The notes under the pieces: model-generated
What the model saw: the letters and a program-made list of their open reading frames with translations, nothing else
Told to the model about the DNA's origin: nothing
Database searches by the model: none
Part shown: in pieces, positions 1-5,033 of the stretch
Position numbering within the stretch: position 1 is the stretch's first letter
Layout: each line of letters opens with the position of its first letter
Assembly (NCBI GenBank): GCA_021799325.1
Contig: JAJZAS010000141.1
Span: 1-5,033, forward strand
DNA length: 5,033 nucleotides
Source of the DNA: Bacillota bacterium
Lineage (GTDB): Bacteria > Bacillota > Bacilli > Alicyclobacillales > SLC66
Direction of reading: 5' to 3'
Position numbers and translations under genes: made by a program

Positions 1-423
1 GGATTTGAAAAACCTCGACAACTCCCCTTGAATGGTGGAAACAGAATTTCCGCGAACACCCGCTTTCGCCGCCAGTTCCTGCAATAAAAATTGGTGCAAC
101 TCTGCATCGGTCATCTCAGCATGTTTTTTTTCGGTCGCAACAGGACTTTCCGTCTCTTGACGGCTGAATTCGTTTTCACTGGTTACTTGGTTCATCACCG
201 TTTTAATGCCTGCGATGTTGAGCCCTTTATCAATCAAATTTTTAATTTCAAGCAACGACTCCACATCCCGAAAGGAGAAGAGTCGTTGATTACCTTCAGT
301 ACGTTGTGGGTGGATCAAGCCATGCTGCTCATAATAGCGAATTTGCCTGGCCGTCAAATCTGTCAACCGCTGAACAATCCCAATTGGAAATAGGGGTAAA
401 TTTCTGCGCATCGCATCATCCAC
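1..423 (-). CDS. glnR: GlnR, MerR-family repressor of nitrogen metabolism genes (3' end at window edge)
   Basis: A cytoplasmic DNA-binding repressor. In Bacilli, GlnR represses glnRA and other nitrogen genes when glutamine is plentiful, and its DNA binding is stimulated by feedback-inhibited glutamine synthetase (family knowledge). What is seen: 141 codons open to the window edge, with a MerR winged helix-turn-helix at about residues 13-80. Its DNA-reading part contains LTARQIRYYEQHGLI, followed by RTEGNQRLFSF and GLNIAGIK. A variable linker (about 80-105) leads to a helical tail ending in LSRFFKS, much like the end of B. subtilis GlnR (about 135 residues), so only a few residues can be missing. 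I chose the GTG at 423 because AGGAGG lies 8 bases upstream (432-437); the in-frame ATG at 411 is 20 bases from it, which is too far. It is transcribed from its own promoter at 461-489. glnA would be expected just beyond the left edge. Confidence 0.93.
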   Translation of the reverse strand, partial: MDDAMRRNLPLFPIGIVQRLTDLTARQIRYYEQHGLIHPQRTEGNQRLFSFRDVESLLEIKNLIDKGLNIAGIKTVMNQVTSENEFSRQETESPVATEKKHAEMTDAELHQFLLQELAAKAGVRGNSVSTIQGELSRFFKS

Positions 424-431
424 GGGGTTTT

Positions 432-437
432 CCTCCT
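432..437 (-). promoter_or_regulatory. Ribosome binding site of glnR
   Basis: A perfect AGGAGG on the minus strand, with 8 bases (AAAACCCC) before the GTG at 423. It decides for the GTG start over the in-frame ATG at 411. Confidence 0.85.
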
Positions 438-460
438 CGCATTGCCTGGATGGCAGTTAA

Positions 461-489
461 ATTGTATGCTCGTGTAAGAATACTGTCAA
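461..489 (-). promoter_or_regulatory. Sigma-A type promoter of glnR
   Basis: On the minus strand, a perfect -35 box TTGACA (489-484) is followed by a 17-base spacer and the -10 box TACAAT (466-461), one mismatch from consensus. Transcription should begin near 454, giving a leader of about 30 bases before the glnR GTG. It sits in the 100-base gap after ynbB, so glnR can be transcribed independently of the upstream block, as in B. subtilis. No transcript data are available; the call rests on the near-consensus match and its position. Confidence 0.8.
473..488. promoter_or_regulatory. Partial GlnR/TnrA-like operator over the glnR promoter
   Basis: The plus strand reads TGTAAGAATACTGTCA. The known GlnR/TnrA box is TGTNA-N7-TNACA with an A/T-rich centre. 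The left ten bases fit this box fully. The right half (TGTCA) has one mismatch and the spacing is one base short. The site covers the -35 box edge and the spacer of the glnR promoter, where a repressor would be expected to act. Autoregulation of glnRA is known in Bacillus; here it is inferred from an imperfect match. Confidence 0.35.
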
Positions 490-504
490 TCAAAAGTCAG
501 TATT
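479..504. repeat. 7-bp inverted repeat flanking the glnR -35 box
   Basis: AATACTG (479-485) and CAGTATT (498-504) are exact reverse complements separated by 12 bases. One arm overlaps the -35 box of the glnR promoter and the other lies just upstream of it. On the plus strand the right arm runs into TTTT, but the stem is A/T-rich and no plus-strand gene ends here, so a terminator is unlikely. It may be a dyad operator or chance. Confidence 0.5.
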
Positions 505-523
505 TTAAACGTACATTGTCATC

Positions 524-1774
524 TCAACTTAAGATATGCAGCGCTCGCATCACGTGAATCATGGCAATTTGTACGTGCTCTAGCGTCAATCCACCTTGCA
601 TATACGCAATATAGGGAGGGCGAATCGGGCCATCTGCACTTAGTTCTATGGACGATCCCTGAACAAATGTACCTGCTGCCATGATGACTGGGTCCTGATA
701 TCCGGGCATCAACCACGGTTCAGGAAGTGCATGCGCATCCACTGGAGAAGCAGATTGTATCGCCTGGCAAAAAGCAACCAACCGCTCTTTGCTGCCAAGG
801 TGAATCTTTAGTACGAGATCTCGCCATAATTCCACAGATGCAGGCGCACAGTGAAAGCCCAGTTGCTCCAAAAACTTGCTGGCAAACAGATTGCCTTTTA
901 ATGCCTGTCCCACTGTGTGCGGCGCCATGAACAACCCTTGAAAAAACAATCTATAGTTTTCATAGGATCCACTTTCAGCGCCAATCCCAGGCGCCGTCAA
1001 CCGGTACGAAGCCAGTTCCACTGCCTCTTTACTTCCGACCAGATAACCGCCAGTGGGTGCAAGCCCCCCTCCTGGGTTTTTGATCAGTGACCCCACCACC
1101 AAATCAGCACCAAATGCGGATGGCTCCCATTCCTCCGTGAATTCTCCATAACAATTATCTACCACCACCATGACATGGGGATGTGATTGTTTGATCGTTT
1201 TTATCGCATCACCAATCTCACTTACGGACAGCGCCCTGCGCCATGCGTAACCTGGTGAACGCTGGATAGCGACCACGCGCACGGAACTAGTGATACTCAT
1301 CAAGACTTGCTCAATGTCAATACTCCCGTCCTCGCGCAAATCCACTTCATGATAAAGAATACCGTATTCGTGCAGGGATCCTTTTGACGTCACTTGCGCA
1401 CCGATCACCGTTTGTAATGTATCATATGGCTTTCCCGTGATATAAAGCAGCGTATCTCCTGGCCGCAGCAATCCAAAAAAAGCCACCGACAGCGCATGGG
1501 TCCCTGATACAATATGCGGTCTAACGAGCGCGGCTTCCGCAGAGAATGCCTTAGCATACACGCTTTCCAGTTGTTCACGACCACGATCTCCATAGCCGTA
1601 ACCAGTCGATCCAAAGAGTTGGTGATCCCCTATCTCTGCTTCCCAAAATGCAGACAGCACTTTTTCCTGATTCTTTGCCACCACCCGATCGATCGCCCTG
1701 TAGTGGTCCGCAAGTAATGCGTCTATGTTTTCGATCCGTTTCCATTCATTATCGTTCATTTGTTTTGTCGCCAT
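524..1774 (-). CDS. ynbB: YnbB-like PLP-dependent enzyme (methionine gamma-lyase / 'aluminium resistance' family)
   Basis: A soluble, 416-residue fold-type I pyridoxal-phosphate protein of the family named both methionine gamma-lyase and aluminium resistance protein (Pfam Met_gamma_lyase). The substrate has not, to my knowledge, been settled for Bacillus YnbB. Seen: a glycine-rich stretch STGYGYGDRGR at 56-66; VRPHIVSGTHA (84-94), probably contacting the PLP phosphate; VVVDNCYGEF (203-212), whose Asp206 should pair with the PLP pyridine nitrogen; and SLIKNPGGG (229-237), whose Lys232 is the expected Schiff-base lysine. Length matches B. subtilis YnbB (about 420). It follows hflX by 18 bases in the same frame, as in B. 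subtilis. The ATG at 1774 has no clear Shine-Dalgarno sequence, and neither has the next ATG at 1759, so translation may depend on coupling to hflX. I cannot tell from sequence whether it cleaves C-S bonds. Confidence 0.92.
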   Translation of the reverse strand: MATKQMNDNEWKRIENIDALLADHYRAIDRVVAKNQEKVLSAFWEAEIGDHQLFGSTGYGYGDRGREQLESVYAKAFSAEAALVRPHIVSGTHALSVAFFGLLRPGDTLLYITGKPYDTLQTVIGAQVTSKGSLHEYGILYHEVDLREDGSIDIEQVLMSITSSVRVVAIQRSPGYAWRRALSVSEIGDAIKTIKQSHPHVMVVVDNCYGEFTEEWEPSAFGADLVVGSLIKNPGGGLAPTGGYLVGSKEAVELASYRLTAPGIGAESGSYENYRLFFQGLFMAPHTVGQALKGNLFASKFLEQLGFHCAPASVELWRDLVLKIHLGSKERLVAFCQAIQSASPVDAHALPEPWLMPGYQDPVIMAAGTFVQGSSIELSADGPIRPPYIAYMQGGLTLEHVQIAMIHVMRALHILS

Positions 1775-1792
1775 TGTCTTTGCAAAGGAAGG

Positions 1793-3070
1793 CTACACTC
1801 CCGCAAAAGGAGCAAATTGCCATGCTTCCCTTTCGTCAACCTCCGCTTCCACCTCATAGACTTGTCCATCTTCTTGAATATGGTTCACTAACCCTTTTTG
1901 ATCCAATATGGCGATAATGTCCGATCGATCAAAAGGGATTCGCAAATGCATCCTGATTTTGTGTCCCACCAGCTCATCAAGCTTTTCCATCAACTTAATG
2001 ATCGTCTCTTCCTCTAAAGCAGATCCCGCAATCCAGGCGTTCGCATGGACATCTCCTGTAAGATTGAGCTCGCTCAACTGATCTGTCTTATTAAAAAAAG
2101 TGAGCACCGGCGCATGAACAGCCAGTGATTCTTTCATCACCTGGTATACCGTCTCCATCTCCTCTTGTATAAAAGGAGACGAGGCATCCACCACATGAAC
2201 CACCACATCCGCCTCCTCGACGGCTTCCAGTGATGACCGAAACGCATTGATCAAATGATGAGGTAGATCACGGATAAATCCCACCGTATCAGTGACAACA
2301 AAAGTCCTTCCTGCCCATCTGATCCTTCGTGATGTCGGATCGAGGGTGTCAAAAATTCGGTTTTGTCCCGCATCCATTTGCCTATCTCCCAGACGTCTCG
2401 CTAACCCCGAGAGAAGCGTAGTTTTTCCCGCGTTGGTGTACCCGACTAGGCTGACCGCGTAAACGCCCTGACGACTGCGGCGTCTCCTGCTCACCGACCG
2501 CCGTTCTACTTCGTCGTCAACGATCTTTCGCAAATTGGAGATTTCCTGCCGGATGCGGCGGCGATCCATCTCCAGCTTGGTTTCACCAGGACCCCTTGTC
2601 CCAATTCCACCACCAAGCCGTGACATCTGAATCCCCTGCCCGCTAAGACGCGGCAAGAGGTACATGAGTTGCGCAAGTTTCACTTGTGCCTTCCCTTCAA
2701 AGCTGCGTGCACGCCTGGCAAAAATGTCTAGAATCACCTGTGTCCGATCGACGACACGAAGCTTGCACTCGTTCTCTAGATTGCGCGCCTGGCTCCCGCT
2801 TAAATCCACACTTATCACGACCAAATCTGCGTGGAATACTGTCACCAAGTTGGCAATTTCCTGCACTTTTCCCATCCCGATATAGGTCGAGGAGTGAGGC
2901 TGATCAAGCACCTGAACCGCTTCAGCCACCACCATTGCGCCTGCCGCCAAGACCAGATTGTGCATTTCCAGTTCGCTTTGTTCCCGCTTTTCTTTCGAAT
3001 CGCTGGAAAAATGAGCATGAACCAGTATCGCCCTTTCTGAAGCGGCAGACTCATCACGAATTGCTTTCAG
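1793..3070 (-). CDS. hflX: HflX, ribosome-associated GTPase, with probable non-ATG start
   Basis: HflX binds the 50S subunit and splits stalled 70S ribosomes, especially under heat or antibiotic stress (family knowledge). With the start used here it has 425 residues. Seen: N-terminal HflX domain (about 14-155) with STYIGMGKVQEI, RVVDRTQVILDIFARRA and LLPRLSGQG; the family signature GGGIGTRGPGETKLE (153-167); a coiled, Arg-rich linker; then the G domain with G1 GYTNAGKTT (210-218), TLDPT (242-246), G3 DTVGF (261-265), G4 NKTD (327-330) and G5 SAL (350-352). The first ATG (2965) would cut off the conserved N-terminal strand. The frame stays open upstream and reads SERAILVHAHF, which aligns with the start of E. 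coli HflX. No ATG, GTG or TTG exists between 2965 and the stop at 3079-3077. The CTG at 3070 has AAAGGA 9 bases upstream; ATT at 3061 is an alternative. The gene lies 17 bases after spoVK. Confidence 0.9.
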   Translation of the reverse strand: MKAIRDESAASERAILVHAHFSSDSKEKREQSELEMHNLVLAAGAMVVAEAVQVLDQPHSSTYIGMGKVQEIANLVTVFHADLVVISVDLSGSQARNLENECKLRVVDRTQVILDIFARRARSFEGKAQVKLAQLMYLLPRLSGQGIQMSRLGGGIGTRGPGETKLEMDRRRIRQEISNLRKIVDDEVERRSVSRRRRSRQGVYAVSLVGYTNAGKTTLLSGLARRLGDRQMDAGQNRIFDTLDPTSRRIRWAGRTFVVTDTVGFIRDLPHHLINAFRSSLEAVEEADVVVHVVDASSPFIQEEMETVYQVMKESLAVHAPVLTFFNKTDQLSELNLTGDVHANAWIAGSALEEETIIKLMEKLDELVGHKIRMHLRIPFDRSDIIAILDQKGLVNHIQEDGQVYEVEAEVDEREAWQFAPFAGV

Positions 3071-3079
3071 CCTACGTCA

Positions 3080-3085
3080 TCCTTT
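3080..3085 (-). promoter_or_regulatory. Ribosome binding site supporting the CTG start of hflX
   Basis: AAAGGA on the minus strand lies just after the spoVK TAA and 9 bases before the CTG at 3070. The last two bases overlap an ATG (3080-3078) that meets TAG after one codon, so that ATG cannot start hflX. The site is well placed for the CTG but not for the ATG at 2965, more than 110 bases away. Confidence 0.45.
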
Positions 3086-3087
3086 CT

Positions 3088-3984
3088 TTAATAAAAATCT
3101 GACGCTTTCAGCGTGATCAACCGTTCCCGGTCAAACAAATTTTCATTGACAATGCGATGCGCCTGTTTCCTGATGGCTTTTTCGATCAAATTGCGAACCG
3201 TCCTGCCGTTCCCAAAATCCATGGCGTCCATTTGTGCTCGAATCCTCGTTCGCAGCGCCTGTACTCCATCCTCGCTGATTTTATAATCTTTTTCTTTTGC
3301 CATTTGCAGCGCGATCAGGATGAGTTCCTCTTCACGAAACGGAGGAAACTCAATTTTCACAGGAAACCTAGAGGACAATCCCGGATTCAAAGACAGGAAA
3401 TATTCCATTTCTTCCTGGTATCCGGCAAGTATCACCACGAGATCCTGCTTGTATTCTTCCATTCCTTTGACGAGTGTATCGATCGCCTCACGGCCAAAGT
3501 CCGTTTCACCACCGCGCGCCAGCGAATAGGCTTCATCAATAAACAAGATGCCACCCTTTGCTTTTTCCAGTGCCATTTTCGTCTTTTGTGCCGTATGGCC
3601 AATGTATTCTCCCACGAGATCCGCGCGTTCCACTTCAATCACGCGACCACTGCTGAGCATGCCTAGAGAATAGAAAACATCGCCAAAAAGTCTCGCCACC
3701 GTTGTTTTCCCAGTACCAGGTGGACCATGAAATACCATGTGATGCATTAGTGTATCTCTGCGTAAATGATACCTCTTTCGCCACTCGTTAATGGTATAAA
3801 AAGCGAACAGTTCTTCTGCGAACGCCTTGACATCATGCAGGCCGATAAGGTTTTGAATTGGCAACAACAACTCTTCAAAAGAACTACTCCGTTCTGGCAA
3901 TGCTTCCACTGCGGTACTCTTGGCCTGGGCTTTGCTAAAAGCCTCTCTCTTCGGCGATCGAAAAGGAGTGACAGCATAAAACAT
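3088..3984 (-). CDS. spoVK: SpoVK, stage V sporulation AAA+ ATPase
   Basis: A single-domain AAA+ ATPase of the SpoVK/CbbX type, 298 residues (B. subtilis SpoVK is about 322). In Bacillus it is a mother-cell sporulation protein needed for spore maturation; its substrate is not known to me. Seen: Walker A GPPGTGKTT (87-95), likely pore-loop segment RADLVGEYIG (120-129), Walker B ILFIDEAY (146-153), arginine finger in LSSRFP (Arg206) and sensor-2 motif GNGRTVRN (258-265, Arg261). All ATPase motifs are intact. The N-terminal 35 residues are basic and poorly conserved-looking, with no signal peptide. I chose the ATG at 3984 because AGGAGG (3991-3996) sits 6 bases upstream; the in-frame GTG at 3999 overlaps that site and lacks its own. 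The relatives CbbX (Rubisco activase) and EccA are less likely: the spoVK-hflX-ynbB-glnR order supports SpoVK. Confidence 0.93.
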   Translation of the reverse strand: MFYAVTPFRSPKREAFSKAQAKSTAVEALPERSSSFEELLLPIQNLIGLHDVKAFAEELFAFYTINEWRKRYHLRRDTLMHHMVFHGPPGTGKTTVARLFGDVFYSLGMLSSGRVIEVERADLVGEYIGHTAQKTKMALEKAKGGILFIDEAYSLARGGETDFGREAIDTLVKGMEEYKQDLVVILAGYQEEMEYFLSLNPGLSSRFPVKIEFPPFREEELILIALQMAKEKDYKISEDGVQALRTRIRAQMDAMDFGNGRTVRNLIEKAIRKQAHRIVNENLFDRERLITLKASDFY

Positions 3985-3990
3985 AGGCGG

Positions 3991-3996
3991 CCTCCT
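3991..3996 (-). promoter_or_regulatory. Ribosome binding site deciding the spoVK start
   Basis: A perfect AGGAGG on the minus strand, 6 bases before the ATG at 3984. The longer reading frame starting with GTG at 3999 would encode this site as two arginine codons, so the shorter protein is preferred. Confidence 0.85.
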
Positions 3997-4047
3997 CACC
4001 TTTTCTTACCATGCCAAGAGTATACGCAGCGCCCATCCAACAGGTGC

Positions 4048-4914
4048 CTAGATAAAGCTTGCTCCCATCCATTCTCCCTCACAAATCCAAGTGGCAGGCC
4101 CCCGCATATAGACGTGGTTATCGTCCGCCCATTTAATCGCTAGGTCTCCTCCCGCCAAGTGGACCATCACCTCTTGCCCCCGTGTCAGCCTGTTTTCAAG
4201 CACTCCCGCCACCACTGACGCGCAGGCTCCCGATCCGCAGGCCTGCGTGATACCAGAACCCCTTTCCCAGACACGAAAGTCCATTTCGTTCGAACTTAGC
4301 ACGTGAACAAGTTCCACATTCACCCGTTCTGGGAAAAATTCATGAGTCTCAATTTTGGGACCAATGCCCGCCACATCCACCTGGTTCACATTTTCCACAA
4401 AAAACACGGCATGAGGATTACCCATCGAAACGCCAGTGAACTGATAGGACTTTCCATCGACTTGAATCGGCTCTCTTAAGGCAGTAGAGTCATCCCCGTT
4501 TTGCATCGGCAGATCACTTTTTTTCAGTCTCGGCTCTCCCATGTCGACCGTGATCTCATGTACTTGTCCCTCTGCTTCACTCACATGAAGTTCCAACACG
4601 GCCGGTCCTGCTTTGGTTTCGATATGCAAATTTTTCTTCGTAGACAACTTCTTTTCGTAAAGATACTTTCCCACACAGCGAAGCCCGTTGCCGCAAGTTT
4701 GTCCTTCGGAGCCATCCGCGTTGAAAATTCTCATTCTGGCATCGGCACCAACCGTGGATGGACCTATGGTGATCAGCCCATCCGATCCAATCCCCGTATT
4801 GACATTGGACACGGCCACCGCAATTTCGGGTAGAGCACTATCCGGTATTGGTTCCTCCCACAAGTTCACGTACACATAGTTATTCCCCAACCCGTGCATT
4901 TTGGCGAATTTCAT
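4048..4914 (-). CDS. dapF: Diaminopimelate epimerase
   Basis: Converts LL- to meso-diaminopimelate, the precursor of lysine and of the peptidoglycan cross-link, in the cytoplasm and without PLP. The 288-residue length is normal for the family. Seen: N-terminal KMHGLGNNYVYV (5-16) and the two catalytic cysteines, Cys74 in QTCGNGLRC and Cys226 in QACGSGAC, one in each half of the pseudo-symmetric fold. Other expected motifs are present: RIFNADGSEG before the first cysteine, GVSMGNPHAV (161-170) and VWERGSG (215-221). I chose the ATG at 4914, which has GGGGGAG 5 bases upstream; an in-frame TTG at 4932 would overlap the leuS stop codon and lacks a binding site. It follows leuS by 14 bases, so both are probably cotranscribed. 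spoVK follows after 63 bases with no convincing terminator between. Confidence 0.97.
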   Translation of the reverse strand: MKFAKMHGLGNNYVYVNLWEEPIPDSALPEIAVAVSNVNTGIGSDGLITIGPSTVGADARMRIFNADGSEGQTCGNGLRCVGKYLYEKKLSTKKNLHIETKAGPAVLELHVSEAEGQVHEITVDMGEPRLKKSDLPMQNGDDSTALREPIQVDGKSYQFTGVSMGNPHAVFFVENVNQVDVAGIGPKIETHEFFPERVNVELVHVLSSNEMDFRVWERGSGITQACGSGACASVVAGVLENRLTRGQEVMVHLAGGDLAIKWADDNHVYMRGPATWICEGEWMGASFI

Positions 4915-4919
4915 CTTTA

Positions 4920-4926
4920 CTCCCCC
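4920..4926 (-). promoter_or_regulatory. Ribosome binding site of dapF
   Basis: GGGGGAG on the minus strand, 5 bases before the ATG at 4914 and within the 14-base leuS-dapF gap. It selects this ATG over the TTG at 4932. Confidence 0.75.
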
Positions 4927-4928
4927 AG

Positions 4929-5033
4929 TCAACGAACAACAAAGTTCATGATTTTATCCTGGACGTAAATTTGTTTATTGAAAGATTTTCCTTCTAGCGC
5001 TGACTTGACGGATGGCGCTTGTAAAGCCAAGAT
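4929..5033 (-). CDS. leuS: Leucyl-tRNA synthetase, C-terminal end only (cut by window edge)
   Basis: Thirty-four codons and a TGA stop, open to the right edge. The residues include SVKSALEGKSFNKQIYV and end in KIMNFVVR. This matches the C-terminal tail of bacterial leucyl-tRNA synthetases, which typically read like 'V..xLxGK..kK.I.VpgKlvNiVv'; that domain contacts the tRNA elbow. No catalytic motif falls inside the window, so the name rests on this short tail alone. The stop lies 14 bases before the dapF start. Moderately sure; another protein with a similar tail cannot be excluded without the rest of the gene. Confidence 0.7.
   Translation of the reverse strand: MLALQAPSVKSALEGKSFNKQIYVQDKIMNFVVR

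Noticed and set aside
485..506. The inverted repeat at 479-504 followed by TTTT as a plus-strand terminator
   Set aside because: The stem is A/T-rich and short, the loop is 12 bases, and no plus-strand gene ends here.
2842..3057. A 71-codon minus-strand frame beginning GTG-ATG, overlapping the hflX start
   Set aside because: No family resemblance; most of it overlaps conserved HflX sequence in another frame. It is kept only as the alternative start if a base is missing at 3031-3033.
3062..3112. Direct repeat CTGAAAGC at the end of spoVK and at the start of hflX
   Set aside because: Both copies are within coding sequence and only 8 bases long; chance is the simplest explanation.
3157..3666. 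A 169-codon plus-strand reading frame
   Set aside because: It lies wholly opposite spoVK, whose AAA+ motifs are intact. It has no ribosome binding site I can see and resembles no known protein, so it is an antisense shadow.
3985..3999. Longer spoVK start at GTG 3999
   Set aside because: The added codons are the ribosome binding site (AGGAGG) of the ATG at 3984, and nothing suitable lies upstream of the GTG.
4019..4024. TATACT as a sigma-A -10 box upstream of spoVK
   Set aside because: No acceptable -35 box lies 16-18 bases upstream on the minus strand.
4915..4932. Longer dapF start at TTG 4932
   Set aside because: It overlaps the leuS stop, has no binding site, and adds six residues not usual in DapF, while the ATG at 4914 is well placed.

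Overview
The window holds one tightly packed block of genes, all on the minus strand. It reads from the right edge to the left as leuS (3' end only), dapF, spoVK, hflX, ynbB and glnR (almost complete). The plus strand carries no gene I can support, and no gene-free stretch exceeds about 100 bases.

The organism is almost certainly an endospore-forming member of the Bacillota (Bacilli). The sporulation AAA+ ATPase SpoVK, a MerR-type GlnR and purine-rich ribosome binding sites all fit this. The order spoVK-hflX(ynbA)-ynbB-glnR is the one known from Bacillus subtilis. The leuS-dapF segment next to spoVK differs from B. subtilis as I remember it, so this is probably a more distant lineage; an Alicyclobacillus-like one is only a guess. 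The base composition is moderate and looks even across the genes, with no sign of recent transfer.

Layout: 5033-4929 is the tail of leucyl-tRNA synthetase. After 14 bases comes dapF (4914-4048), the last dedicated step to meso-diaminopimelate. A 63-base gap, which may hold a weak sporulation promoter, leads to spoVK (3984-3088). hflX follows at 17 bases, and its N-terminus extends past the first ATG, so it probably uses a rare start codon. ynbB follows hflX at 18 bases. A 100-base intergenic region (424-523) contains the clearest promoter of the window, TTGACA-17-TACAAT, overlaid by a partial GlnR box and a 7-bp inverted repeat. It drives glnR, whose C-terminus runs to the left edge; glnA would be expected next.

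How the genes fit together: leuS and dapF are housekeeping genes (translation; cell wall and lysine precursor). spoVK, hflX and ynbB look like one transcription unit combining spore maturation, ribosome recycling under stress and a PLP enzyme of uncertain substrate. glnR is a separate, probably self-controlled nitrogen-regulation unit. I see no mobile element, CRISPR array, structural RNA gene or clearly novel system. The points worth checking are the hflX start, the glnR control region and the coupling of dapF to sporulation genes.
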